Shown: piece after piece, positions 17,689-28,200 of the stretch
How positions within the stretch are numbered: the first letter of the stretch is position 1
How the letters are laid out: the number at the start of each line of letters is the position of its first letter
DNA from: Scandinavium sp036409475
GTDB taxonomy: Bacteria > Pseudomonadota > Gammaproteobacteria > Enterobacterales > Enterobacteriaceae
Length of the DNA stretch: 64,000 nt
Direction of reading: 5' to 3'
NCBI RefSeq assembly: GCF_036409475.1
Contig: NZ_JAYRCK010000008.1
Span: forward strand, 1-64,000
Translations under genes and position numbers: made by a program
The notes under the pieces: generated by a model
What the model saw: the letters and a program-made list of their open reading frames with translations, nothing else
The model's database searches: none
Told to the model about the DNA's origin: nothing

Positions 17689-18218
17689 CAGGGCGTTTTT
17701 TTCGTGTCTGCAGGGTGGCGCTGTTTTTCAGCGTTCTCCTGACCGGCTGCGAAACGGCGAAAAAACTCGGTCAGGTGATTGCCAATCCGGACGTTCAGGT
17801 CGGGAAGCTGGCGCAGCAACCGTCAGAGGTCACGGTCACGTTGCTGACTGAACCGGACACCAATATCAATGCGGACGGTGAAGCCGCCTCAGTGGATGTG
17901 CAACTGATTTATATGAGTGACGATTCGAAGTTGCAGGCCACCGACTATGACCAGGTCGCGGGCACGCCACTGCCGGATGTGCTGGGGAAAAACTATATCG
18001 ATCACCAGGATTTCAGCTTGCTGCCGGACACGATAAAGACCCTGACGCCGGTGAAGTTGGATGAGAAAACGCAGTTTATCGGCATTGTGGCCTATTTTTC
18101 GGATGACCAGGCCACCGAATGGAAACAAATCGAACCGGTGGAAGGCACTGGCCATAGCTACCGCCTGCTGGTGCATGTACGGCAGGGCAGCATCGAAATG
18201 AAAAAAGAGGACAACTGA
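17685..18218 (+). CDS. tssJ: T6SS outer-membrane lipoprotein TssJ, system 1
   Basis: 177 aa. A lipoprotein signal with lipobox LLTGC (lipidated Cys22, then Glu) leads into a beta-rich domain. TssJ anchors the TssL-TssM complex to the outer membrane. The ATG overlaps the tagH stop (ATGA). The residue after the Cys is Glu, compatible with outer-membrane sorting. Confidence 0.93.
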   Translation: MTGRFFRVCRVALFFSVLLTGCETAKKLGQVIANPDVQVGKLAQQPSEVTVTLLTEPDTNINADGEAASVDVQLIYMSDDSKLQATDYDQVAGTPLPDVLGKNYIDHQDFSLLPDTIKTLTPVKLDEKTQFIGIVAYFSDDQATEWKQIEPVEGTGHSYRLLVHVRQGSIEMKKEDN

Positions 18219-18220
18219 CG

Positions 18221-19564
18221 ATGGCGACCATGAAAAACAGGGTGATCTGGCAGGAGGGGCTGTTTGCCCTGCCGCAACACTTCCAGCAACAGCAGCGTAA
18301 TCAGGAGTATTTGCTGAACCAGCGTATCAATGCGCAGGGCGACTTTGCCTGGGGATTCACCTTGCTGTCGATTAATACAGAGTTGCTGGCCCAGGGAAAA
18401 CTCATGCTGGACAGTGCGGAGGGCTGTATGCCGGACGGCACGGTATTCAGTATTCCGGGACAGGATCAATTGCCAACCCCCTTTCAGCCTCTCGATCTTT
18501 CCCGTCAGGGCAGTCATGACATCTATCTGGCGTTGCCGGTCATCAGTGATATTACCTGCGAAATTGAGGGACGCCAGAGTGCCGGGCAGGGGACGGAACG
18601 CTACCGTCTGGCCCGCGCCGATGTCCGTGATTTGCACTCCGATGGCGGAGACGTTCAGCAAATCGATCTGGGGCAACTGGCCCCGAAAATCGTCTGTGGC
18701 GCGGACGATCTCAGCGCGATGGTGACGTTGCCGCTGTGCCGTATCCGCAGCCAGCAAGCCAACGGGGCGCTGGTGCTGGATGACAGTTTCATCCCGACCT
18801 GTCAGACCATTCGCGTCAGCCCGGTGCTGAGCGGGTTTGCCGGTGACGTGCAGGGGCTTATCAGTAACCGCGCCAGTGAACTGGCAAAACGTATTGGCTC
18901 ACCCGAGCAGAGTGGGATTGCCGATGTGGCCGAGTTTATGATGTTGCAGATGCTTAACCGCAGCCAGATGCACTTCACCCACCGTTCGTATTTACGCACG
19001 CTGTCTCCGGAAGCCTTTTATTTGGATCTGGTCCGGCTGCTGGGCGAACTGATGACCTTTACGGAAGACAGCCGTCTGCCCTGCCCGGTGGATGTCTACA
19101 ATCACCGCGATCTTACGCAGTCGTTTAAAACGGTGATCCCGGAGCTGCGACGAGCGCTCAACACCGTGCTGATGCCGCGAGCGCAGAACCTGCCGCTTGC
19201 TTTCTCTGACGGATTTTATGTTGCCACGGTTAACGAGCCGACGCTGTTGCAGGCGGGCACCTTCATTCTGGCGGTACGTGCGCGGATGCCGCACAGTCAG
19301 CTTATCCACCAGTTCATCCAGCAGTCCAAAGTGGCCGCCACCAATAAGATCCGCGATATGGTCAGCGTACAGGTGCCGGGCGTGCCGCTGACGCCGCGAA
19401 CAGCCGCTCCACGTCAGTTACCGTATCACGACGGTTTTGTTTACTTTGAACTGGACAAGGGCGCTGCCGCCTGGCAGGACGTGGTGAAAGCAGGGGCGCT
19501 GGGGCTGCATATTTCCGGTTCTTTCCCGGAACTGAACATACAGTTGTGGGCAATCAGAGGGTAA
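18221..19564 (+). CDS. tssK: T6SS baseplate-membrane connector TssK, system 1
   Basis: 447 aa. NRVIWQEGLFALPQHFQQQQRNQEYLL near the N-terminus is the TssK signature, with the tail domain around LPYHDGFVYFELDKGAAAWQDV and FPELNIQLWAIRG at the end. TssK trimers connect the baseplate to the TssL/TssM membrane complex. It starts 3 bp after tssJ and ends 3 bp before tssL. Confidence 0.96.
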   Translation: MATMKNRVIWQEGLFALPQHFQQQQRNQEYLLNQRINAQGDFAWGFTLLSINTELLAQGKLMLDSAEGCMPDGTVFSIPGQDQLPTPFQPLDLSRQGSHDIYLALPVISDITCEIEGRQSAGQGTERYRLARADVRDLHSDGGDVQQIDLGQLAPKIVCGADDLSAMVTLPLCRIRSQQANGALVLDDSFIPTCQTIRVSPVLSGFAGDVQGLISNRASELAKRIGSPEQSGIADVAEFMMLQMLNRSQMHFTHRSYLRTLSPEAFYLDLVRLLGELMTFTEDSRLPCPVDVYNHRDLTQSFKTVIPELRRALNTVLMPRAQNLPLAFSDGFYVATVNEPTLLQAGTFILAVRARMPHSQLIHQFIQQSKVAATNKIRDMVSVQVPGVPLTPRTAAPRQLPYHDGFVYFELDKGAAAWQDVVKAGALGLHISGSFPELNIQLWAIRG

Positions 19565-19567
19565 GGC

Positions 19568-20386
19568 ATGAGCGAACAATCCGTTCAGTTTCCCGCCGGA
19601 AATGACAGCCAGAATGCTGTCTCCCCAGTGGATAAAGGGAGTGCGGCTTTGCATGAGACGGGAGAAGGACACTCTGGGCGTCAGTACCGGCTGCCCCTGC
19701 GTGGCAACAGCCTGAATCCGATGATTGATGCCGCCACGCCGTTGCTGGGGATGGTCATGCGCGTGGAGGGTATGAACAGCCAGACCATGCCGGAACACCT
19801 CTTCGCACAGGTGGTCACGGATGTCCAGGCAGTGGAACAACTGCTCCAGGAACAAGGCTACGAGCCGGGCGTGATTGTCTCGTTTCGTTATGTTCTCTGC
19901 ACCTTTATTGACGAGGCTGCATTGGGTAATGGCTGGTCGAACAAGAATGAGTGGATCAAACAGTCGTTGCTGGTCCATTTCCACAATGAAGCCTGGGGGG
20001 GCGAGAAGATCTTTATTTTGCTGGAACGTCTGATCCGTGAACCGAAGCGTTATCAGGATCTGCTGGAATTTTTATATCTCTGTTTTTCACTGGGATTCCG
20101 CGGACGCTATAAGGTGGCCGTACAGGATCAGGGGGAGTTTGAACAGATATACCGCCGTCTGCACCATGTTCTGCACACACTGCACGGCGATGCCCCTTTT
20201 CCGCTACTGCATCAGGACAAAAAAACGCAGGGTGGGCGCTACCAGTTAATGAAGCGTCTGACCATTAAACACGTCCTCATTGGTGGCGTTGTCGTGCTGG
20301 CGCTGTTTTATCTGTTCTACATGTCGCGGCTGGACAGCCAGACGCAGGATATTCTGCATCAACTGAACCGGCTGCTTGCCAGGTAA
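19568..20386 (+). CDS. tssL: T6SS inner-membrane protein TssL (DotU/IcmH family), system 1
   Basis: 272 aa. A long polar N-terminus precedes the DotU domain (NPMIDAATPLLGMVMRVEGM, then CTFIDEAALGNGW, FHNEAWGGEKIF, FLYLCFSLGFRGRY). There is one C-terminal membrane anchor (HVLIGGVVVLALFYLFYM) with a short periplasmic tail. No peptidoglycan-binding OmpA extension is present. Confidence 0.96.
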   Translation: MSEQSVQFPAGNDSQNAVSPVDKGSAALHETGEGHSGRQYRLPLRGNSLNPMIDAATPLLGMVMRVEGMNSQTMPEHLFAQVVTDVQAVEQLLQEQGYEPGVIVSFRYVLCTFIDEAALGNGWSNKNEWIKQSLLVHFHNEAWGGEKIFILLERLIREPKRYQDLLEFLYLCFSLGFRGRYKVAVQDQGEFEQIYRRLHHVLHTLHGDAPFPLLHQDKKTQGGRYQLMKRLTIKHVLIGGVVVLALFYLFYMSRLDSQTQDILHQLNRLLAR

Positions 20387-20397
20387 GGACACACTAT

Positions 20398-23046
20398 ATG
20401 ATCCAGATTAATCTGGCCTCTCTGGTTAAGCATCTTAACCTGCTCTCCCGACAGGCGCTGGAAGCCGCGGCGGCGGAGTGTATGAGCCAGCAGGCGTCAG
20501 AAATTACCGTGGCACATGTCTTGTTACAGATGCTGGCATCGGTACGCAGTGACGTAAGGGTGATTGCGGAAAAGGCAGACATTGATACGGATGAACTTCG
20601 CCGGGTACTGACAGTTGAAAATTACGCGGCAGTGCGGGTGACGGACGGTTACCCGGCATTCTCCCCGATGCTGGTTGAGTGGCTGAAAGAGGGCTGGTTA
20701 CTGGCGTCGGCTGAGATGCAGCACAGTGAACTGCGCGGCGGTATGCTGCTGCTGGCACTGCTGCACTCACCGCTGCGTTATGTGCCGCCTGCCGCCGCCC
20801 GGCTGCTGACCGGCATTAATCGCGATCGCCTGCAACAGGATTTTGCACAGTGGACGCGGGAGTCGGCGGAAACGGTCATGCAGAATGCAGACGGTCAGGC
20901 GACCAGCATGATAACGGATACTGGCGACAGCCTGCTTGCCCGCTACGCGAAGAATATGACCGAAGACGCCCGTCAGGGGCGGCTCGATCCGGTGTTGTGC
21001 CGCGATCATGAAATTGACCTGATGATCGATATTCTCTGCCGCCGCCGTAAAAATAATCCGGTGGTGGTGGGGGAAGCGGGCGTCGGCAAAAGTGCGCTAA
21101 TCGAAGGGCTGGCGTTGCGTATTGTTGCAGACCAGGTGCCGGACAAGCTGAAAAACACTGCGATTATGACCCTGGATTTAGGCGCGCTTCAGGCCGGGGC
21201 ATCAGTGAAAGGTGAGTTTGAAAAGCGTTTCAAGGGGCTGATGGCGGAGGTTATTTCCTCTCTTGTTCCCGTCATTTTATTTATCGATGAAGCGCATACA
21301 TTAATGGGTGCTGGCAACCAGCAGGGGGGGCTGGATATCGCCAACCTGCTTAAACCCGCGCTGGCGCGTGGCGAGTTGAAAACTATCGCCGCCACAACCT
21401 GGAGCGAATACAAAAAATACTTCGAAAAAGACGCTGCGCTGTCACGCCGCTTCCAGTTAGTGAAAGTCAGTGAGCCAACGGCAGCGGAGGCGACCATTAT
21501 TCTGCGTGGCTTGTCAGCGGTGTATGAGCAATCCCACGGCGTGCTGATTGACGACGAAGCGCTTCAGGCAGCAGCGACATTAAGTGAGCGCTACCTTTCT
21601 GGTCGCCAACTGCCGGACAAAGCGATTGATGTACTGGATACCGCCTGTGCCCGAGTGGCAATTAATCTTTCCTCACCGCCGAAACAAATCTCGGCGCTGA
21701 CCACCCAGAGCCACCAGTGTGAAGCGGAGATCCGGCAGCTAGAGCGCGAACTCCTGATTGGCCTGCGTACTGACGCGTCACGACTGGATGAGGTTTATGC
21801 GCAGCATGAAACGGTGCAAGAAACGCTTCAGGCTCTGGAGTCTGCCTGGAGGCAACAGCAGGTGCTGGTGCAAGAAATTATTACGTTACGCCAGCAGTTG
21901 CTGGGGGCGACCCCGAGCGATGATACCGTGCCTGAATTCGCTGCTGAGCGGTTGGCACAGTTAACTGCTGAGCTGGATGCACTGCATAACACCCAATTAC
22001 TGGTCTCGGCGCACGTCGATAAAAAGCAGATTGCGGCGGTGATTGCCGAATGGACCGGCGTGCCGTTAAACCGCCTGTCGCAGAATGAAATGGCGGTCAT
22101 TACTGACCTGCCACAGTGGCTGGGCGAAACCATCAAAGGTCAGCATCTGGCGATTGCCTGCCTGCATAAGCATTTACTCACCGCGCGTGCCGATTTGCGT
22201 CGTCCAGGAAGGCCGCTGGGGGCGTTCCTGCTGGCGGGGCCCAGCGGAGTGGGCAAAACCGAAACCGTGCTGCAACTGGCGGAGCTGCTTTACGGCGGCC
22301 GCCAGTACCTCACTACCATCAATATGTCGGAATTTCAGGAAAAACACACCGTCTCGCGGCTGATTGGTTCGCCTCCGGGTTATGTCGGCTACGGTGAAGG
22401 CGGTGTGCTGACCGAAGCCATTCGCCAGAAACCGTACTCGGTGGTGCTGCTCGATGAGGTAGAGAAGGCGCATCCGGATGTGCTCAATCTGTTCTATCAG
22501 GCCTTTGATAAAGGTGAAATGGCGGATGGTGAGGGCAGGGTGATCGACTGCAAAAATATTGTCTTTTTCCTCACTTCCAACCTCGGATACCAGGTGATTG
22601 TTGAACATGCGGATGACCCGGAAACCCTACAGGAAGTGCTGTATCCGGTGCTGGCCGACTTCTTTAAGCCTGCGCTGCTGGCGCGTATGGAAGTGGTGCC
22701 GTATCTGCCGCTGTCGAAAGAGACGCTGACCACCATTATCGCCGGGAAACTGACCCGGCTGGATAGCGTACTGCGCAGCCGCTTTGGTGCCGACGTCATT
22801 ATCGAACCGGAAGTGACCGATGAAATCATGAAGCGCGTCACTCGCGCCGAAAACGGGGCGAGGATGCTGGAGTCGGTGATTGACGGCGACATGTTGCCGC
22901 CGCTCTCGCTGCTGCTGCTGCAGAAGATGGCGACTGGCACTGACATTGCCCGTATCCGGCTGTCGGCGGCTGACGGCGCATTCACGACAGACGTGGAAGA
23001 TGTTCAGGACGACGAGTCTGCCGCAGAGGATGAAACTGTTTTATGA
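20398..23046 (+). CDS. clpV: T6SS sheath-recycling AAA+ ATPase ClpV (TssH), system 1
   Basis: 882 aa. The Clp N-domain covers about residues 1-150. The first AAA+ module has Walker A GEAGVGKS at 225-232 and Walker B VILFIDEAH at 292-300; the coiled middle domain lies around 400-540; the second module has Walker A GPSGVGKT at 614-621 and VVLLDEVEKAHPDV. ClpV disassembles contracted TssBC sheath. The starts and stops overlap tagO by 4 bp. It is only distantly similar to the second ClpV at 48808-51312, showing that the two systems are separate lineages. Confidence 0.97.
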   Translation: MIQINLASLVKHLNLLSRQALEAAAAECMSQQASEITVAHVLLQMLASVRSDVRVIAEKADIDTDELRRVLTVENYAAVRVTDGYPAFSPMLVEWLKEGWLLASAEMQHSELRGGMLLLALLHSPLRYVPPAAARLLTGINRDRLQQDFAQWTRESAETVMQNADGQATSMITDTGDSLLARYAKNMTEDARQGRLDPVLCRDHEIDLMIDILCRRRKNNPVVVGEAGVGKSALIEGLALRIVADQVPDKLKNTAIMTLDLGALQAGASVKGEFEKRFKGLMAEVISSLVPVILFIDEAHTLMGAGNQQGGLDIANLLKPALARGELKTIAATTWSEYKKYFEKDAALSRRFQLVKVSEPTAAEATIILRGLSAVYEQSHGVLIDDEALQAAATLSERYLSGRQLPDKAIDVLDTACARVAINLSSPPKQISALTTQSHQCEAEIRQLERELLIGLRTDASRLDEVYAQHETVQETLQALESAWRQQQVLVQEIITLRQQLLGATPSDDTVPEFAAERLAQLTAELDALHNTQLLVSAHVDKKQIAAVIAEWTGVPLNRLSQNEMAVITDLPQWLGETIKGQHLAIACLHKHLLTARADLRRPGRPLGAFLLAGPSGVGKTETVLQLAELLYGGRQYLTTINMSEFQEKHTVSRLIGSPPGYVGYGEGGVLTEAIRQKPYSVVLLDEVEKAHPDVLNLFYQAFDKGEMADGEGRVIDCKNIVFFLTSNLGYQVIVEHADDPETLQEVLYPVLADFFKPALLARMEVVPYLPLSKETLTTIIAGKLTRLDSVLRSRFGADVIIEPEVTDEIMKRVTRAENGARMLESVIDGDMLPPLSLLLLQKMATGTDIARIRLSAADGAFTTDVEDVQDDESAAEDETVL

Positions 23047-23786
23047 ACAGGATGTGCGTTTTCTGGCAAACCGGGTGGCTGTTAGCGGGCCTGCTGGCCG
23101 GGCTGTCTGCCCGTACGGCAACTGCGGAGATCTCCTCCGCGTCCGGTACGGCGCTGACGGGCGTAACGGCACCCCTTCCGGATGCGCAGGCCACGTTACA
23201 GACGATGCAGACCTGTCGCCAGGAGCCTGCGGCACTGGAGCGCCTTGACTGCTACGACCGCTTGTTGTCACCCCTGTCGCCGGAAGGTTTTAACGGCGCG
23301 CTGGTGAAAGCGGGGTTTGTGGGTGAGGCCTGGACTCGCGCCACCGAGCAGGAAAAACACCGTCAGGGTAACACCACGGAGCTGCTGGTCACGCAGACGC
23401 CGGGCGAGCGCCCGACGGTGATTATCACCACCCCGGCTATTGGTCATGTTCCGCCGCGTCCGGTACTGATGTTCAGTTGCGTGGACAATATCACCCGAAT
23501 GCAGGTGGCACTGATGCATCCACTGGATATGCACGATATCGCGGTCACCCTGAAGGCCGACAGCAGGCCATTTCGCAGCCGCTGGTTTGTGCGCGAAAAC
23601 GGCGTCCTGCTGGAGTCCAGTCGTGGGCTGTCCGGTATTGATGAAATTAAACAACTGTTTGGTGCAAAAACGCTGACGGTGGATACCGGTGCGGACAATG
23701 CCGCCGGGAAACTGACCTTTAACATCGCCGGGCTGGCACAGGTTATCGGGCCGCTGCGCGACGCCTGTCACTGGGCGGGAGAGTAA
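23043..23786 (+). CDS. tagO: T6SS-associated protein TagO (VasI family)
   Basis: 247 aa with an N-terminal export signal (WLLAGLLAGLSARTATA). A Cys pair in QTCRQEPAALERLDCYDRLL is typical of VasI/TagO and related periplasmic proteins. The rest is a beta-rich domain ending IGPLRDACHWAGE. Its exact role in T6SS is not well defined. It overlaps clpV by 4 bp and is 4 bp before tssA, so it is part of the operon. Confidence 0.85.
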   Translation: MNRMCVFWQTGWLLAGLLAGLSARTATAEISSASGTALTGVTAPLPDAQATLQTMQTCRQEPAALERLDCYDRLLSPLSPEGFNGALVKAGFVGEAWTRATEQEKHRQGNTTELLVTQTPGERPTVIITTPAIGHVPPRPVLMFSCVDNITRMQVALMHPLDMHDIAVTLKADSRPFRSRWFVRENGVLLESSRGLSGIDEIKQLFGAKTLTVDTGADNAAGKLTFNIAGLAQVIGPLRDACHWAGE

Positions 23787-23790
23787 GAGA

Positions 23791-25206
23791 ATGGCAATGG
23801 ACTTACGCGATCCGGCTGTGTGGATTTCGCATCTTCTGGAAGATCTTCCGGAAGATAAGCTGGTCTGCGCCCTGAAGGATGATGATGAGGAATGGGAGTA
23901 TATCGACGGCGAAATCGTCAAACTCGGTTCACTGGCGCACAGTCAGCTTGATATCCCGGAACTTCAGCGTCGAGGGCTGGCGATTCTGGCCTCAGAAAGC
24001 AAGGACTTCCGCCTGCTGGCGCACCTGCTCAGAACGTTGCAGCATACCGGTGATCCACTACTGGCCCTGCGTCTGTTAACGCTGTTTGTCGAGCATTACT
24101 GGGCGGTGGCCGCGCCACAAAATATGGCGCATAAGAAACGTTTTGCAGCACAGGTCATAAAACGCTTTGAGGCGGGTATTGCAGGCGTTGCGGAAAACGC
24201 CGGAACAGAGCTGCGCGACGTATTGCCAAAAGAGCTGGCAAAACTGGCGCAATGCTGGCAGGCGCATAACGCGCCAGAACTGGCGCAGGCGACGGATGAT
24301 CTTGTTGTTCTGTACCAGCGGGCATTTGATGGTGCTGCGCCCGCATTATCAGCCTCTCCGGCGAACTCCGGTACTCCGCCACAGACTGTTGCTGGACCTG
24401 AACGCGATGTTCCGTCTCCTGCCATCCCGACCCCACAGGTCATTGTCGACAGCCATGATGATACCGCCTGGCGTGATACGCTGCAAAAAGTGGCGACCAT
24501 TTTATGTGAACGCCAGCCGGATTCACCACAGGGCTACCGGTTGCGCCGCCATGCGCTGTGGCTGACCATCACCAGCACACCACAGGTTGAAAGCGATGGA
24601 CGTACTCCACTGGCCGCCGTCTCTGCCGATAGGGTGGCGGATTACCGGGCCCGGCTTGCCAGTGCGGATATGGCGCTCTGGCAACAGGTAGAGAAAAGTA
24701 TATTGCTGGCTCCTTACTGGCTGGACGGGCATTACCTCTCCGCGCAGATTGCACTGCGCCTTGGTTACAAGCAGGCGGCAGAGGCCATTCGTGATGAGGT
24801 CGCCTGCTTTCTGGATCGTCTTCCGGCGCTTACCGGTCTGCTGTTTAACGACCACACCCCCTTTATCAGTGAACAGACAAAACAGTGGCTGACCGCCTCA
24901 TCTTCCGGTAGTCAGACTGCATCAACCCAGCAATCCAGAGAAGAGTTGCAGGCTGTCAGAGCCTGTTTTACGGAACAGGGGCTGGAAGCGGCGTTGCGGT
25001 ATCTGGATTCGTTGCCTGAAGGCGACCCACGCGATCAGTTCCATCGGCAATATTTGGGCACACAGCTCATGGAAGAGGCCGGGATGGAAAAACTGGCGCA
25101 GCAGCAGTACCGGATGTTGTTCAGACTAGGTCTGCAAATCACGCTGGCTGACTGGGAGCCATCCCTGCTTGAGCAGCTTGAACAGAAATTCACGGCAGAA
25201 CAATAA
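23791..25206 (+). CDS. tssA: T6SS assembly protein TssA (VasJ-type), system 1
   Basis: 471 aa. The N-terminal part (about 1-170) has the ImpA-type features EEWEYIDGEIVKLGSLAHSQLDIPEL and LRLLTLFVEHYW. A Pro/Ala/Ser linker (about 180-220) precedes a C-terminal VasJ-like domain (WRDTLQKVATILCERQPDSPQGYRLRRHALWL). TssA proteins prime baseplate and tube/sheath building. This form differs from the shorter TssA of system 2. Confidence 0.9.
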   Translation: MAMDLRDPAVWISHLLEDLPEDKLVCALKDDDEEWEYIDGEIVKLGSLAHSQLDIPELQRRGLAILASESKDFRLLAHLLRTLQHTGDPLLALRLLTLFVEHYWAVAAPQNMAHKKRFAAQVIKRFEAGIAGVAENAGTELRDVLPKELAKLAQCWQAHNAPELAQATDDLVVLYQRAFDGAAPALSASPANSGTPPQTVAGPERDVPSPAIPTPQVIVDSHDDTAWRDTLQKVATILCERQPDSPQGYRLRRHALWLTITSTPQVESDGRTPLAAVSADRVADYRARLASADMALWQQVEKSILLAPYWLDGHYLSAQIALRLGYKQAAEAIRDEVACFLDRLPALTGLLFNDHTPFISEQTKQWLTASSSGSQTASTQQSREELQAVRACFTEQGLEAALRYLDSLPEGDPRDQFHRQYLGTQLMEEAGMEKLAQQQYRMLFRLGLQITLADWEPSLLEQLEQKFTAEQ

Positions 25207-25224
25207 GAGAAAACAGGAGTTTTT

Positions 25225-28200
25225 GTGAGATCACCAACACCCCGACTATTCAGCGGGCTCAAATCTGCTCTGCGGCCAGCTATGCCGCGGTTTAAAGTCT
25301 CTGCTTTCTGGCTGCTGGTGCTGGCATGGATCTTTCTGCTGGTGTGGATCTGGTGGAAAGGCCCAACCTGGACATTGTATGACGAGCAATGGCTGAAACC
25401 CTTAGTCAACCGTTGGCTCGCGACGGCAGTATGGGGATTTATTGCCCTGGTATGGCTCACCGTCCGGGTAATGAAACGCTTACAACAGCTTGATAAACAG
25501 CAAAAGCAGCAACGTGAGGAAGCTGTTGACCCGCTCAGCGTTGAGCTGAATGCGCAGCAACGCTATCTCGATCGCTGGTTGCTGCGTTTGCAACGCCATC
25601 TCGATAACCGTCGTTACCTCTGGCAACTCCCCTGGTATATGGTTATCGGTCCGGCCAGCAGCGGTAAAACGTCGCTGCTACGTGAGGGCTTTCCGGCCGA
25701 CATCATCTATACGCCGGAAGCGGTTCGTGGAGCAGAGCAGCATCTGTACCTCACCCCGCATGTCGGGAAACAGGCGGTAATTTTTGATATTGATGGTTCG
25801 CTCTGTGAGCAACTGGATGCTGATGTATTGCACCGTCGCCTGTGGGAACACGCTTTAGGCTGGCTGGTGGAAAAACGCGCTCGCCAGCCACTCAACGGGC
25901 TCATTCTGACGCTGGATTTACCCGATCTGCTGACCGCCGACAAGCGTCGCCTGGAGCATCTGTTACAGACGCTGCGTAGCCGTTTGCAGGATGTACGCCA
26001 GCATCTGCACTGTCAGTTGCCGGTGTATGTGGTACTGACCCGGCTGGATCTGCTGCACGGCTTTGCTGCGCTGTTTCAGTCGCTGGACAAAAAAGATCGC
26101 GATACCATTCTGGGTGTCACGTTTACCCGTCGTGCCCATGAAAATGAGGACTGGAAAAACGAATTCAACGCTTTCTGGCTGTCGTGGTGCGAACGGATGA
26201 ATCAGGCGTTACCGGATTTGATGTTGGCTCAGGGCCATATACGCAGTTCTCTGTTCAGCTTTGTCCGTCAGATGCAGGGGAGCCGGGAGTCTCTGCTGGC
26301 ACTGATTGGTGGCCTGCTGGATGGAGAGAACATGGACGTTATGTTGCGTGGCGTGTATCTGACCTCCTCACTGCAACGGGGTCAGATGGATGACATCTTT
26401 ACGCAGTCTGCCGCCCGCCAGTACCGGCTGGGCTGCAGCCCCCTGACGGCCTGGCCGCTGGTCGATACCACCCCATACTTTACCCGCAATCTGTTTCCGG
26501 AAGTATTGTTGGCAGAACCAAATCTGGCCGGAGAAAGTCGCGCCTGGCTGATACGCAACCGTCGCCGTCTGATGTCCTTTTCCGCCGTTGGCGGGGTTAC
26601 GGCATTGTTGCTAATCATCGGCTGGCACCATTATTACAACAACAACTATGCCTCCGGGGTTCAGGTGCTGAAACAGGCTGAAGCCTTTATGGCTATCAAA
26701 CCGCCGCAGGGAATGGACGATTATGGTGATCTGCAACTGCCTTTGCTCAATCCGGTACGCGACGCGACGTTAGCCTACGGGAACTGGGATGACCGCAGCC
26801 GTATGGCCGACATGGGGCTATATCAAGGGCGGCGGGTCGGGCCTTATGTGGAGCAAACCTACCTGCAACTGCTGGAGCAGCGCTATCTGCCCGCCCTGTT
26901 TAACGGCCTGGTGAAAGAGATGAACAACGCGCCGCCGGAAAGTGAAGAAAAACTGGCTGTGCTGCGCGTCATAAGAATGCTGGAGGATAAAAGCGGGCGC
27001 AGTAACGAGGTGGTGAAGCAGTATATGGCAAAACGCTGGAGTGACAAATTCCACGGCCAGCGTGATATTCAGGCGCAATTGATGTCGCACCTGGATTACG
27101 CCCTGAAGCATACGGACTGGCACGCGGAGCGTGTGGCGGGCGATGGTGATGCTATCAGCCGCTGGACGCCGTATGACCGCCCTGTCGCGGCAGCACAGAA
27201 AGAACTGAGCAAACTGCCTGTCTACCAGCGTGTTTACCAGAGCCTGAAAACGCGGGCTTTGGGTGTACTCCCTGCTGACCTTAACCTTCGTGATCAGGTA
27301 GGACCGGCCTTTGACCAGGTCTTCACCTCCGCTGATGACAGTAAGCTCATCATCCCGCAGTTTTTAACGCGTTATGGCCTGCAAAGTTATTTTGTGAAGC
27401 AACGTGATGAGCTGGTGGAACTGACGGCGATGGATTCATGGGTGCTGAATCTGACCCACAGCGTGAAGTACAGCGAGGCTGATCGCATGGAAATCCAGCG
27501 TCAGCTTACCGAGCAGTATACCAGCGACTACACCGCCACCTGGCGCGCCGGGATGGATAACCTGAACGTCCGTGATTACGGATCCATTGCGCAACTGACC
27601 AGCGCGCTGGAGCAGGTTATCAGTGGTGACCAGCCGTTACAGCGGGCGCTGACGGCGCTGAGGGACAATACACAGCCTGCGGAACTCTCTGAAAAACTCT
27701 CTGATAAAGAGCGCGAAGAAGCGTTAGCAGAGCCAGACTACGGCCTGCTGACTCGTCTCGGACATGAATTCGCACCGGAAAACAGCACGCTGGCAGTTCA
27801 GAATAACAAGGAAAACACGATACAGGCGGTGTATCAGCAGTTAACGGAACTTCACCGTTACCTGCTAGCTATCCAGAATGCACCTGTGCCGGGGAAATCG
27901 GCGCTGAAAGCGGTGCAGCTACGGTTGGATCAGAACAGCAGCGATCCGATTTTCGCCACCCGTCAGATGGCGAAAACCCTGCCCGCCCCGCTTAACCGCT
28001 GGGTGGGTAAGCTGGTCGACCAGGCCTGGCATGTGGTGATGGTGGAGGCGGTTCACTACATGGAGATCGACTGGCGCGACAGCGTAGTGAAACCGTTCAA
28101 CGAACAACTGGCGAACAGCTATCCGTTTAACCCGCGTGCGCAACAGGATGCGTCGCTGGATGCATTTGAGCGTTTCTTTAAACCGGACGGCGTGCTGGAC